Shown: positions 23,303 to 35,156, counted from the stretch's first letter. The stretch is DNA of 64,000 nt from Rutidosis leptorrhynchoides (GCF_046630445.1 NC_092333.1:358331001-358395000), one strand, 5' to 3'. Program-made: numbers and translations. Notes: generated by a model not told the origin, from the letters alone.

Positions 23303-25158
23303 TACTAACTCATGCTTCAATTCCCAACACTACTTCGAAAACATTCATACTTTAAACTTGAAGGTTTCAGAATTTAGAAACTAATACAGTTTCTTTTATG
23401 ATATAACACTAATTTTGCGAAGAGATAAATGATTCCAGATAAGAATAGTTATGAAAATATCTTCAGAAATATCGAGGATATTTATAATGAAAGATACGAT
23501 GATATCTTAGAATTTCTAATATCGATGGATGATGGAGAAGATTTGTCCGTATTGATTTAGAGTTAAGATCAAGATATTTGATAATGACTTCAGTAGATAC
23601 TAAATCATTTAGATTCTTTGAGGGCATGTTTAGTCCTTGTGATTTGTCCACTACCTCCTTCATGGTTTGCTCAATCCGTTTTCCAGTTCCAACTTTTCTA
23701 GAGGTTTGCTAACATACTATTCTTTATCATCGCTTTCGACTGTTAATTTCGTTTACAGTTTTTGCTGCTTCATCAGCATTTTTCCAAATTTCAAGTATTG
23801 ATTCGTAGACTGGTTGCTTTTCAGAGTTTCAGAATTGAAGATCAAAATTCCAGGAGTTACACGTTATATATATCTGTTGAAGTGAAAACGTTGCAAGATT
23901 CGAGATTGATGATTAATGCTTCTCGGTAGTTGGTATGGCAATTCTCGTTACAAGGTGCGGATGAGTATATGATATGGTTTTAATGAACAGATATAATGGT
24001 TCTTCGGAGAGACTTAAGCCAATGATTAATGAAGTTGCTGGTAAGTTTACTGCTAATGTGGTGGAATATAAACGGTTTTTCAGTAATGATGATGAAGGGG
24101 AAAACGTATATATCAAAGTTATAATAAGACTTATTCGAATGAAAAATTGAAGTTGATTTGCTGGAGCTATGACAAAATTGGGTAATTTGAAAAAGAATTT
24201 CAATGTTATTTTCGGTAGTAACAATGCCAAAGGAGCTAGCAAAGATACGTGTTAAACGTTTACTTAAGTTCCGAGTATTTTCAAGTGCATAACTATATGC
24301 ATAAATCTTTCCTTCCGTAGATGAGATGCAGTTGATTCATCCTCTCGATTGAGGTGTTTTCAAGAATCATGAAAGGTTTGAACGCAGATTGTAATCATCA
24401 AGATACAAATGAGGTTTAAGATGAAATCAAGTGGAAACTTGAAAAAAATGTTTTGTTTCATATGTTATAATTAATATTTTAATTCATTTTAATTGTCCAA
24501 TGTTAATAGTCCACAGTTAGTAATTTCAACAATATATATATATAGTTTAATATATAATATTCAAATTAATTAATACGTTTCGTGACCCATTGTATACATG
24601 TCTCAGACTCGATCACAACTCAAAATATATATATTATTGTAGAATCAACCTCAACCCTGTATAGCTAACTCGAGCATTACTGCATATAGAGTGTCTATGG
24701 TTATTCCAAATAATATATACAGATGCATCGATATGATATATCAAAACCTTGTATACGTGTCCCGATTTATATGATGATATATAAAGTGCGTAAAATAAAT
24801 AACAGAAATAAAATGACGATAAATAAAATTTCGAGAATTAAAATTGCGATAAATAAATTGCGATAAATAAAGTGTAATCTGTTAGCTAGGACTTTGTTAG
24901 CGTGGATTCTTAACAAAATTTCTCATAGTTAATTTGTTTGTTTCTAACAAATTTTATTTTGTCCAATGTTTTCTTCATTATGCCACTTGTTGGATTCTGA
25001 TAAGTTAAAATCCAAATATGAAATTGAATGAAAATGGTTATTCTGCGGTGAATGGATACGTATATCTGTGGATGTATGTAGGATAGTAAATGATCGTTGA
25101 ATCAGATTCGAAGAATGTACAATGTAACTTATTAATGTGAAATCTAAATATTCTTCGG

Positions 25159-25176
25159 GTATTACCTACCCGTTAA
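25159..25176 (-). promoter_or_regulatory. Mid-element PPT-like motif, D
   Basis: Minus strand TTAACGGGTAGGTAATAC. It repeats the wording found just before the 3' LTRs, but lies about 2.6 kb upstream of the 3' LTR. Confidence 0.5.
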
Positions 25177-25332
25177 AATATTTTCACCATTAACAGTTTG
25201 TTCAAAAGAATTTTTAATTACAATATTTATGAAAACATATATACATATATATTTTCTTCAGATGTAATCATGGATTTAATGAGTTAATATGATATTAAAC
25301 TCATTTGGTTTTCGGTTGGATTTAGAATGAAT

Positions 25333-25354
25333 AATCTCTAAAACATTAGAAATT
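25333..25354. repeat. 22-bp stem-loop, D copy
   Basis: Arms AATCTCTAA/TTAGAAATT (one mismatch) around AACA. Perfect-arm copies with different loops are in A (36860-36883) and E (61155-61176). Confidence 0.6.
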
Positions 25355-25419
25355 ACATATTCGTCATGCAGAACGAAGATAAATGATGTAGAACGAAGAT
25401 TATGCTCGAGGTATAGATT

Positions 25420-25528
25420 GTGATATTGTGGCGTGTGATGCAAATGTTGTTGTTGGTAGTACTGGTGCTGTCGGTACTGATGTTGGTGGTACTGTTGTTG
25501 AAGCTGGTAAGTTTTACACCATATTCTC
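25420..25528 (-). pseudogene. D upstream-type ORF, C-terminal remnant
   Basis: Minus strand continues, across the C insertion, the ORF fragment at 34400-34530. It corresponds to the end of the coiled-coil segment (E: ENMVQRLQTPAAAPA) and a Pro/Thr/Ala-rich tail, with a TAA just after the equivalent of E-N-M-V. C landed in the codons for L-E-N-M. Confidence 0.6.
25524..25528. repeat. Target site duplication of C, left copy
   Basis: TTCTC directly before the C LTR; identical copy at 34395-34399. Confidence 0.93.
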
Positions 25529-25830
25529 TGTAGCGACCCCGACAAATCGTCAAGTGACGGCGTCAGCTACGTGGGTCCCATTACCTGATTATAAGTCTTT
25601 AAGATAACGTTTGACCAAAATATGTCGCCTTCATTTCAAAATAAGGATTGTTTCAAAGTTTACAAGAATTGTTCAACCAAAAGTTAAGTTACAACGTTAT
25701 AAGTACGATTGAAATCTAGGCGACACGGTTTAAAGTAAAGTCAAAAGACGCTCCATGAAATGCATGTATACTCGACATCGGACGCAAGTATCAAATAGTG
25801 AGCGGAAGCATGTATCACATATCGTGCAAG

Positions 25831-25880
25831 ACCTGAGAAAAACATAGAAATCTGTCAACGAAAACGTTGGTGAAATCATA
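25831..25880 (-). promoter_or_regulatory. Conserved LTR stem-loop with CAGGT (C 3' LTR)
   Basis: Minus strand: TTTCAC, stem CAACG-TTTT-CGTTG (25856-25869), GACAG, TTTTTCTCAGGT. Confidence 0.65.
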
Positions 25881-26763
25881 GGTTTAGTAAGTATTAAACG
25901 TTGTTTTTGAACCACAAGATTTTGTATTTCCATAACGTAGATTATCCAAATCATTTGCATTCCAAAAGTGTTGTTATACGCGAGCACTCAATTATCAAAA
26001 CTTAACCAACGTTACCCCATCACACAGTGCTAGAACCCACACTAAAACACAAAAATATATTTCATCCGCATAACGGTAGCGAACCGTCCGAATGAGGGTT
26101 TGTTAAACCCGTATGGCCACACAATATAAGTTCTCGCTTACACCCTGCAAGTGTAACTAATGATAATCGAATTGAGGCATTTTTGTTCTAACTCGCACGT
26201 GGAATGTTTGTTTTCACACTTGTGTTCAAAACATAAAAGTAAGTAGTACAAGATGTAACAAAGTATATGTTTTCTCAGCCCACGATTTAAAAGTATAAAA
26301 GTTGTTGAAAAGGTGGGACTATGATCTCACCTTGAGCGCGAGAGTTAATAAAGTACTTCAACAAGTAAACGCGTGCAAAGACAAAGCTAGTCTTGACCTA
26401 AACATATAGGTTATATCAATATCGGTAAGCACAAACGGTCAAAGATGTTCAATTAGTCCTATGGCTCGTTACGACTCGATTATATTAACATGTGAATCAA
26501 CTAGTCAAGTTTCATGCAAGTTACAAGTAAATAATCATGTTAGAAAGGTTGCATAAGTATTTGGTTAAGTTTGACAAAAAGTCAAACTTGATCGGGTCAA
26601 AGTCAACGGAAAAGTCAACGGGGTCGGGTTGGGTATCCGACAATTTTTCTAAGTTATATAATCATATATGAGCATGTTGGCCAAGTTTCATGTTAATCGG
26701 AGGTCCGTAGCATAGCAAACATTTTACGTCAAAAGATCAAAGCAAACAGCCCATTTTAGTGTA

Positions 26764-26889
26764 TCAGGACGGGGTCCCAAAAATCAGGACGGGGTCCTGA
26801 TATGAAGAGTGGGACGGCGTCCCAATTGTCAGGACGGCGTCCCAATATGAAGGGTGGGACGGCGTCTAGGTTGTTGGGACGGCGTCCCA
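26764..26889. repeat. GC-rich palindrome array, C 3' LTR
   Basis: Six copies of a GGGACGGCGTCCC-like palindrome (variants GGACGGGGTCC and GGGACGGCGTCTA), spaced by 8-15 bp. The plus-strand ORF across it is chance. Confidence 0.85.
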
Positions 26890-27996
26890 AAAGGCTTACA
26901 GGTCCTGTTTGCAGAAAACACAAGGCACGAGCCAAACTTCAATCAATCCTAGTTTATGATCCGCAAACAATTAAGACATGTATTTTATATCACCGGAAAG
27001 CTCTTTCGACAAGGAACACAACTAGATACATTTCCTAAATCAAATTTACCATTTTAGACAACAAAAATCTCGTCGAAAGTTCGTTAAATGTTCCAAAACA
27101 AGGTTTCAAGTTCATCAATTGCAATTCAAGTTTCGGGAATCCAATTTATACATATGATATGCCGTTTTGAAGGTAATGAAATGTGTAATACAACTAAACA
27201 CTTATCAATAACATTAACAAGCATTCAACGCATCAAAAGTTCGTTTTAAGAGTTGTCAAACCCTAACCAAACCTCAAAATCACTAATCATGTTAATGTAA
27301 GGTTTTCATGTCAATCAACACACCAAAACGAAGCTATTGAAGTAACTAACACTTTGAACACACAAACATTAACATCTAAACACATTTCATATTCCAAAAT
27401 CAAAGATTAAGCATACACTTTTCATTATCAAGCTAGTTACACCTAAACATCAAGATCGAGCATACAAATCATATATTCATGTTATACACGAGCCATAGAC
27501 ACTAACTAACAACATATCAAGTCAAAAACACGAATTTGAGAAATCTAGAGTTTTAGAAATGTTACCCAAAATCGATGAAGTTAGTATCAAATCGTAGAGA
27601 ATGACGAGAGGATTAAGAATATGTAGTCGGATTTGTTGTGAGCTTCCAAGATTGAATTTAGATGATGAATGAATGGAATGGGTTTGTGTGTGTGTTCTTG
27701 AGATGGAGAGAAAAGAGATGAGGGAGATGATGGAATGAAAAATGGGTTGACTAGTTGACCTAGTCAACTAGTTTGCCCATTTGGCAACTCCGGTCCCTCG
27801 AGTTTCAAAGCGGGTGCGGGATTTAACCGATCGAATATTTTAAGTTACACGGGAGTACGGGAGATATTGAAATCCGATAACGAGAATATTTAAAACGTTA
27901 CATAACAAAGGATACGAATCTAGATACGAAGGGTATTATTTAAAAAGAAAAAGACGGGCGTTAAAATAATTTAACGGAAAAATGCGGGATGTTACA

Positions 27997-28033
27997 TTAT
28001 CCACACCTCAAAAGAAATTTCGTCCCGAAATTT
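27997..28033 (-). promoter_or_regulatory. C polypurine-tract region and inverted repeat
   Basis: Minus strand AAATTTCG-GGA-CGAAATTT (28015-28033), then CTTTTGAGGTGTGGATAA and the 3' LTR at 27996. The purine tract is weaker than in B. Confidence 0.7.
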
Positions 28034-30451
28034 AGTTGGAAGTAATAATCGATGCCTCTCACTCGAGACCGGAGATGTCAATGCTATGAATAAGTGAAGG
28101 TACGTCCTTGAGTGTTCTCACGAATTTGGATTTTTACGATCCCCGGTTTCAACTGGTTTTCCTATGAAGAGAAGTTTGTCATCGATAGTTGATGTATCTA
28201 GCAGGATTGCACGTTCCTGTTCCGCAGGACACGTTTCTAAGTTTGTTACACGAAATGTAGGGTAAACGGAAACTTAATTGTGTCGGAAGTTCTAAATGAT
28301 AGGGAGTGGTTCCAATACGCCCCAAGGTTTCAAAAGGTTCGATATTGCGGATATAGCCTTTCTCGATTTCCCAAAATGGATTACACCTTTCCAAGGTGCG
28401 GTTTCTCAATATTACGCGGTTACACACTGGGATTTGTGAGGTTTTCATCTAAGTTTGGTATAACTCTTTTGGTGACTATGGGTTGTCTCGAGCCCTTCTC
28501 GGACTTGAATGATCTCAATTGTTGTTTCTTGATTGAGTTCAGATTCTGTGTTTTGTTTACCACATGCGTTGGTTAAATGAACAGGGGTACGACATTAGCG
28601 GTCATATAGGGTTTCGGAAAGTGCGGGTGAACACACGAGTGGTAACTACTGTTGTACGAGTGATCTACTAAAGGTGACAATACGAGTTTGTGACATGTCT
28701 TTCCAAGACGTAAATCGTTCGTTTGCTCGGTTCATCGGTTTGTGGGTGGTACGTGGTACTCATGTCTAAGCGGGTCTCCAGGGTTTCTTGTAAAACTAGA
28801 AGTGAAACGAGTATTTCGATACGGGATAATCGACAAGGATACACCGTGTTGGAATAGAATCTCTTAAGATATGTTTGAACAAGTTAGTTAGGGTTCAAAA
28901 AAAAAAAATGTTCGTTAGGACTATTCACCCTCGTGGCGAATACTAATGTAATGTGAGGAGTTTCTCTATCCATGGAGAAATGTCACAAGGAGTTTCCTTA
29001 AACGGAAATGCGAGCGATAAAGATAGGAGTGAAATGAGGACTGAGAATAGGATGAGCTTACATCTCGAGGTTGCCATAACGTGCCTCTAGTTGTCAAAAG
29101 TTGAAGTCTGAAAGAGAAACGAGGTAGTACACGTAGTTGTATAGTTCGGGGTTGAATAATAGTTGACCGATTATTAGAAACACAAGGGCGTTAAGTCAAA
29201 GAAGAGTGAAGTATCGTTGGATTGTGTGCTATCTTAAATTCCAGTGATATCAGACGGTGACGGTGAAATAACAGAGGTATGTAGTGTGGTACGTGATGAC
29301 GAGAAGATTGATCGGATCCACAATTTAGTATTCGAATTCTTCGTGTAAAATAACGAATTTTAGTTATGTTGATTTTTGAGTCGAGAGAGTATGCCTTTCG
29401 GCGTTCAAGTAGAAATATTTTCATGTTTGAGTTCCATCTGTTGCTATACGATTTTAACTAGAAATGTCGGTGTGAAGAATCACGCTCAAGGTTCGAACAC
29501 GGAGAGGTTTAGAGTTTTTCTTAGTGAGTTAACGAGTTTAAAAGTCGTGTGACACGAGAAAAGTCAGAAATGAATCTTCGGTAACAACCGGTGAGATCTA
29601 AGATTTTTACGAATACAAGTCTGAGTTGAGAGAGTTTCATGATTACGTGTGGCTTGATTTCGAGATTGATTGTAATGCCTTGACCATTAACATAATGGTC
29701 TAGAAAATTTGACTTCGTTTAACAGAAATTCTCACTCGGAGAATTTGGTATAGAGTTTCTCTTTTCTCAAAGTTCGAGCGTAAGATGGTGATGTTGTTCG
29801 TTTTCCTTCTTTACTTAAATAAGTTAAGATGTCATCTATAAATACGATAACAGATTTGTCTAGATAGGTTGCATACGTGGTTTAGGAGGTTCATGAATAC
29901 GGACGGAGTCCTAAATAAATCAAACGGTACTAAGAGAGATTTACAACTAACGTTGCGAGTTCGGAATTGGCTCAGGAGACATCGTCTCCCTTAACCCCCA
30001 ATTGATGATAACCGGAACGGAGGTCATTTTGGAATGCACACGGGATTCATGCAAGTAATCAGGTGGTCATGGATACGAGGAAGAGGGTATCGGTTTTCAA
30101 CCGAAAATTATTTAGTTCACAATAATCTATACCTAGTTGTAGGGAAACAATTTCTCCTTAACGAATAGGTTCTGAGCTCCCTAGTTCTATAGGTGTCAAG
30201 TCAATATTCTTAACGTATATCCTCCGATAGAATTTATAGGTACACAATATATTCCGTCGGTCACTTAAATCGTCTAAGTAGTATCTGGGGGAAAGAGGTG
30301 GAATATAAAGAGCACGAGTCAAATCCTTGGTTATAAAACGTCTAACGGTACTCGAATCGAATAAGTATGAAATATACGGTTTGTTGTGAAGAAACGTACC
30401 CGTGACTAGTCCATCATCGTCTCGGGCATCCTAGGTGTCGATGTTGTAAGT
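28034..30451 (-). pseudogene. pol: C pol remnant
   Basis: Scattered recognisable pieces in three frames: a protease stretch with L-F-D-S-S-T-V in place of L-F-D-S-G-A (near 30360), DLTPIELG (near 30200), DYCELNNF (near 30120), SGYHQLGVKGDDV (near 29990), [15 protein letters not shown] with the Asp pair kept (29828-29853), RKEKLYTKFSE, and an integrase-tail piece GTTPYHLELPTQLS (near 28330). The span is 2.4 kb against about 3.4 kb for an intact pol, so parts are deleted. Dense stops and indels contrast with the open gag and near-identical LTRs. No active enzyme is possible. Confidence 0.8.
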
Positions 30452-31504
30452 TCAACGGCGCGCGTTGGTTTTTGCTTTATTCTTTGGGCATTCATTCCTA
30501 AAATGACCCGATTGGCCACAATTGTAGCAAATACTCGGCTTTGGTGCGTCGGGCCCCTTTTGAGTGACGGGGGCAGTACTTCCACAATACTTGGCAATAT
30601 GACCACTACCTTGGCACCGATGGCAAATTAGCTTGCCACATTCACCAAAATGATGCTTGTGGCATTTGTTGCAAAAAGGTCGTGTTCCGGCATAACTTTT
30701 CTTGCCGACGGGGGTGAGAGGTTCTTTGGAAAAGTTGTTGTTGTAGTTACTCGATTGGGGGGCTTCCCATTTTCTTTTGTTGTCACCCGACTCATCCTCG
30801 GCTTTAGGTGCCGGCACTTCAATCTCGTCAACCGTTTCGATCAATTGACGGGCCATATTCAGGGCCTCTTGGTGATTACTGGGTTTGGATGACATTACTC
30901 CTTGTTTGATGCTCTTGGGAAGACCATCCATGTAAAGTTCAACCCTTAGAGGTTCGGGGGTCACGAGGTTTGGGCACATCAAGGATAGCTCAGAAAATCG
31001 TTGATTATATGCCTTTAGGTCATTCCCGACCGCTTTTAAAGTTCTTAGTTCGTGTTCGAGCTTACGGGTCTCTTCGCGCGGGAAGTATTCGGTGATCATC
31101 TTTTTCTTTAAGTCGGCCCATGAGAGTGTGTGGGCTTCATCGATACCCACCGACAGCACATACGTATTCCACCATATGAGGGCGATACCGGCAAAGGTGT
31201 GGGTGGAATATTTGACTTTGTCTTGGTCCCGACAACCGCTTATGCTAAAAACGGCTTCTGTTTGCTCAAACCATCGGGTGAGCACAACCGGTCCTCCGGT
31301 CCCATCGAAGGTGTGAGGTTTGCACCCCATGAAAGTTTTGTAGGAGCAACCCTCGTTTGAATTACCGGCTCCATGGTTGTTGTGGTTGTGGTTGTTATTG
31401 ATGTCGGAGGAGATACTAGTCATAGCCGCACCTATGGCGGTGGCTATCATGCGTTGAAAAGCTTGTTCGGAAGTTTCATTACGTGGTCCGCGACGGGGAA
31501 GCAT
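30452..31504 (-). CDS. gag: C gag, intact, three zinc knuckles
   Basis: 350 codons without interruption from the ATG at 31504 (MLPRRGPRNETSEQAFQRM); an in-frame ATG at 31522 lies 6 codons upstream, but MLPRRGP matches the usual gypsy gag start. Capsid-like part: YKTFMGCKPHTFDGTGGPVV, LTRWFEQTEAVF, GIALIWWNTYV and LVTPEPLRVELYMDGLPKSI. Nucleocapsid: CNKCHKHHFGEC, CHRCQGSGHIAKYC and CYNCGQSGHFRNEC. Gag assembles the particle that packages RNA; the knuckles bind RNA. It lies about 400 bp downstream of the primer site with no extra upstream ORF. Its openness beside a ruined pol suggests that gag was kept by selection. Confidence 0.9.
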   Translation of the reverse strand: MLPRRGPRNETSEQAFQRMIATAIGAAMTSISSDINNNHNHNNHGAGNSNEGCSYKTFMGCKPHTFDGTGGPVVLTRWFEQTEAVFSISGCRDQDKVKYSTHTFAGIALIWWNTYVLSVGIDEAHTLSWADLKKKMITEYFPREETRKLEHELRTLKAVGNDLKAYNQRFSELSLMCPNLVTPEPLRVELYMDGLPKSIKQGVMSSKPSNHQEALNMARQLIETVDEIEVPAPKAEDESGDNKRKWEAPQSSNYNNNFSKEPLTPVGKKSYAGTRPFCNKCHKHHFGECGKLICHRCQGSGHIAKYCGSTAPVTQKGPDAPKPSICYNCGQSGHFRNECPKNKAKTNARR

Positions 31505-31912
31505 TGTTCCTTCAAGACACAAGAATATCGTTGATTAGTATTCTCAATAATACTAATCATGATAGGGAATGATGATGTAGAGAAAATTTTCCTTGACTCG
31601 CCTTAAATTCTTTATGTCATAATGTCGGAACGTCCATGTGAATCACCGTAATATAATCCCGGAAATTATATTACCCTGATTCTCATGTGCATTTAACATT
31701 ACTTCATAAAGTCAAGGTGGCGCATCAACAAAATTTATCAACTTAAGATTAAGATCGAATACGAGTTAGATATGATAGAAGAGTTCGAGTATAAATGCAC
31801 AATTAGTCAAGTAATCCCTACTTCAGTCTATATGCCGGTTGTAGTCTAGATTCACCTATGTACCCTATGACTCGGGGTGGACACAAATGAACTCTAAATC
31901 CCTACAACCAAG
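31505..31912 (-). other. C 5' leader
   Basis: About 400 bp between primer site and gag. No ORF of note. This is where packaging signals would be expected, but none can be recognised by motif. Confidence 0.5.
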
Positions 31913-31924
31913 GCTCTGATACCA
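31913..31924 (-). other. C primer binding site (tRNA-iMet)
   Basis: TGGTATCAGAGC on the minus strand, two bases after the 5' LTR end; complementary to the 3' end of plant initiator tRNA-Met. Confidence 0.95.
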
Positions 31925-32228
31925 CTTGTAGCGACCCCGACAAATCGTCAAGTGACGGCGTCGGCTACGTGGGTCCCATTACCTGATTATAAGTCTTTAA
32001 GATAACGTTTGACCAAAATATGTCGCCTTCATTTCAAAATAAGGATTGTTTCAAAGTTTACAAGAATTGTTCAACCAAAAGTTAAGTTACAACGTTATAA
32101 GTACGATTGAAATCTAGGCGACACGGTTTAAAGTAAAGTCAAAAGACGCTCCATGAAATGCATGTATACTCGACATCGGACGCAAGTATCAAATAGTGAG
32201 CGGAAGCATGTATCACATATCGTGCAAG

Positions 32229-32278
32229 ACCTGAGAAAAACATAGAAATCTGTCAACGAAAACGTTGGTGAAATCATA
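32229..32278 (-). promoter_or_regulatory. Conserved LTR stem-loop with CAGGT (C 5' LTR)
   Basis: Same as the 3' LTR copy; stem at 32254-32267. Confidence 0.65.
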
Positions 32279-33160
32279 GGTTTAGTAAGTATTAAACGTT
32301 GTTTTTGAACCACAAGATTTTGTATTTCCATAACGTAGATTATCCAAATCATTTGCATTCCAAAAGTGTTGTTATACGCGAGCACTCAATTATCAAAACT
32401 TAACCAACGTTACCCCATCACACAGTGCTAGAACCCACACTAAAACACAAAAATATATTTCATCCGCATAACGGTAGCGAACCGTCCGAATGAGGGTTTG
32501 TTAAACCCGTATGGCCACACAATATAAGGTCTCGCTTACACCCTGCAAGTGTAACTAATGATAATCGAATTGAGGCATTTTTGTTCTAACTCGCACGTGG
32601 AATGTTTGTTTTCACACTTGTGTTCAAAACATAAAAGTAAGTAGTACAAGATGTAACAAAGTATATGTTTTCTCAGCCCACGATTTAAAAGTATAAAAGT
32701 TGTTGAAAAGGTGGGACTATGATCTCACCTTGAGCGCGAGAGTTAATAAAGTACTTCAACAAGTAAACGCGTGCAAAGACAAAGCTAGTCTTGACCTAAA
32801 CATATAGGTTATATCAATATCGGTAAGCACAAACGGTCAAAGATGTTCAATTAGTCCTATGGCTCGTTACGACTCGATTATATTAACATGTGAATCAACT
32901 AGTCAAGTTTCATGCAAGTTACAAGTAAATAATCATGTTAGAAAGGTTGCATAAGTATTTGGTTAAGTTTGACAAAAAGTCAAACTTGATCGGGTCAAAG
33001 TCAACGGAAAAGTCAACGGGGTCGGGTTGGGTATCCGACAATTTTTCTAAGTTATATAATCATATATGAGCATGTTGGCCAAGTTTCATGTTAATCGGAG
33101 GTCCGTAGCATAGCAAACATTTTACGTCAAAAGATCAAAGCAAACAGCCCATTTTAGTGT

Positions 33161-33287
33161 ATCAGGACGGGGTCCCAAAAATCAGGACGGGGTCCTGATA
33201 TGAAGAGTGGGACGGCGTCCCAATTGTCAGGACGGCGTCCCAATATGAAGGGTGGGACGTCGTCTAGGTTGTTGGGACGGCGTCCCA
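33161..33287. repeat. GC-rich palindrome array, C 5' LTR
   Basis: Six palindromic units as in the 3' LTR, one of them mutated (GGGACGTCGTCTA). Confidence 0.85.
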
Positions 33288-34394
33288 AAAGGCTTACAGG
33301 TCCTGTTTGCAGAAAACACAAGGCACGAGCCAAACTTCAATCAATCCTAGTTTATGATCCGCAAACAATTAAGACATGTATTTTATATCACCGAAAAGCT
33401 CTTTCGACAAGGAACACAACTAGATACATTTCCTAAATCAAATTTATCATTTTAGACAACAAAAATCTCGTCGAAAGTTCGTTAAATGTTCCAAAACAAG
33501 GTTTCAAGTTCATCAATTGCAATTCAAGTTTCGGGAATCCAATTTATACATATGATATGCCGTTTTGAAGGTAATGAAATGTGTAATACAACTAAACACT
33601 TATCAATAACATTAACAAGCATTCAACGCATCAAAAGTTTGTTTTAAGAGTTGTCAAACCCTAACCAAACCTCAAAATCACTAATCATGTTAATGTAAGG
33701 TTTTCATGTCAATCAACACACCAAAACGAAGCTATTGAAGTAACTAACACTTTGAACACACAAACATTAACATCTAAACACATTTCATCATCCAAAATCA
33801 AAGATTAAGCATACACTTTTCATTATCAAGCTAGTTACACCTAAACATCAAGATCGAGCATACAAATCATATATTCATGTTATACACGAGCCATAGACAC
33901 TAACTAACAACATATCAAGTCAAAAACACGAATTTGAGAAATCTAGAGTTTTAGAAATGTTACCCAAAATCGATGAAGTTAGTATCAAATCGTAGAGAAT
34001 GACGAGAGGATTAAGAATATGTAGTCGGATTTGTTGTGAGCTTCCAAGATTGAATTTAGATGATGAATGAATGGAATGGGTTTGTGTGTGTGTTCTTGAG
34101 ATGGAGAGAAAAGAAATGAGGGAGATGATGGAATGAAAAATGGGTTGACTAGTTGACCTAGTCAACTAGTTTGCCCATTTGGCAACTCCGGTCCCTCGAG
34201 TTTCAAAGCGGGTGCGGGATTTAACCGATCTAATATTTTAAGTTACACGGGAGTACGGGAGATATTGAAATCCGATAACGAGAATATTTAAAACGTTACA
34301 TAACAAAGGATACGAATCTAGATACGAAGGGTATTATTTAAAAAGAAAAAGACGGGCGTTAAAATAATTTAACGGAAAAATGCGGGATGTTACA

Positions 34395-34399
34395 TTCTC
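34395..34399. repeat. Target site duplication of C, right copy
   Basis: TTCTC, matching 25524-25528. Confidence 0.93.
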
Positions 34400-34530
34400 C
34401 AAATTTATTACTCGAGCACGAAGCTCGTTGACTTCTTCCATTACTTCAGGTTGATTTTCGGTCGGAACGAGCGGATGAATAAGGTATAGAATTTTAGATA
34501 GAGTGTAACCGTGGCGAGATATTCGGATGA
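34400..34530 (-). pseudogene. D upstream-type ORF, middle remnant
   Basis: Minus strand shows E-V-M-E-E-V-N-E-L-R-A-R-V, matching the coiled-coil part of the E ORF (V-I-E-E-V-N-E-L-R-A-R-V), preceded by Y-L-I-H-P-L-V. The N-terminal half, primer site and LTR end are missing: the sequence jumps into LTR interior at about 34531. Confidence 0.7.
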
Positions 34531-34532
34531 AT

Positions 34533-35156
34533 AAAGCAGTTCAAATTCTCTGACTGGGGCTTGTTAGTGCCCATAGATCTATCTTTAGGATTCGCGTCAA
34601 TTAGGGTGTCTGTTCCCTAATTCATAGATTACCAAACTAAAAGGGGCATATTCGATTTCGATCATTCAACCATATAATGTAGTTTCGATTACTTATGTCT
34701 ATTTCGTAAAACAATTATAAAAGCATCGTATGTATTCTCAGTCCCAAAAATATATATTGCAAAAGCATTTAAAAAGAGAGCAAATGAAACTCACTATCCA
34801 ATATTTTGTAGTAAAAATATTCATACGACGAAACTGAACAATGTTTTACGATGAAACTCCTTGTATGAATATTTTTACTACAAAATATTGGATAGTGAGT
34901 TTCATTTACTCTCTTTTTAAATGCTTTTGCAATATATATTTTTGGGACTGAGAATACATGCGATGCTTTTATAAATATTTTACGAAATAGACACAAATAA
35001 TCGAAACTACATTATATTGTTGAATGATCGAAATCGAATATGCCCTTTTTAGTCTGGTAATCTAAGAATTAGGGAACAGACACCCTAATTGACGCGAATC
35101 CTAAAGATAGATCTATGGGCACTCACAAGCCCCAGTCAGAGAATTTGAACTGCTTT
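34533..35156. repeat. Large head-to-head inverted repeat of LTR pieces
   Basis: Left arm 34533-34826 (D 5' LTR, minus) and right arm 34863-35156 (A 5' LTR, plus), 294 bp each with high identity, around a 36-bp spacer. It is the remnant of two LTRs that faced each other, with the centre deleted at matching LTR positions. Confidence 0.88.

Larger units (their letters stand above)
22596..25528 (-). other. D internal region, 3' part
   Basis: Non-coding internal sequence, conserved with A (46173-48142 and 36800-37480) and E (61080-63700). It holds the 35-bp palindrome (23268-23302), a mid-element AACGGGTAGGTAA copy (25159-25176) and a small palindrome (25333-25354). The minus ORF at 23913-24242 has a counterpart in A (46684-46908), but indels in E argue against coding. 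At 25528 the C element interrupts it. Confidence 0.7.
25529..27996 (-). repeat. C 3' LTR
   Basis: TGTAACATCC (minus, 27996) to GGGGTCGCTACA (25529), 2468 bp. Carries the stem-loop at 25856-25869 and the GC-rich module at 26764-26889. Confidence 0.95.
25529..34394 (-). mobile_element. C: complete young Ty3/gypsy insertion, gag intact, pol dead
   Basis: Total 8866 bp, minus strand, TSD TTCTC on both sides. Two LTRs of 2468 bp differ at about 10 positions by eye (0.4%). Primer site 31913-31924, intact gag 30452-31504, pol degenerate and shortened. Internal length is 3930 bp against roughly 5 kb for full gypsy elements. Recent insertion with an already dead pol implies mobilisation in trans. It resembles the TR-GAG type of non-autonomous element. 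Confidence 0.95.
31927..34394 (-). repeat. C 5' LTR
   Basis: 2468 bp, about 10 differences from the 3' LTR, for example at the GC module (GGGACGTCGTC against GGGACGGCGTC). Starts TGTAACATCC at 34394. Confidence 0.95.

Noticed and set aside
23913..24242. 109-codon minus ORF with a counterpart at 46684-46908
   Set aside because: Similar because the internal DNA is conserved; the E copy carries frame-breaking indels, so coding is unlikely.
25730..25987. 85-codon minus ORF repeated at 32128-32385
   Set aside because: LTR R/U5 sequence of C; duplicated with the LTR, with no protein signature, and absent as an ORF in the diverged K LTR.
26802..27038. Basic ORF of 78 codons, repeated at 33200-33436
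   Set aside because: It lies antisense over the GC palindrome array of the C LTRs; it repeats only because the LTR repeats.
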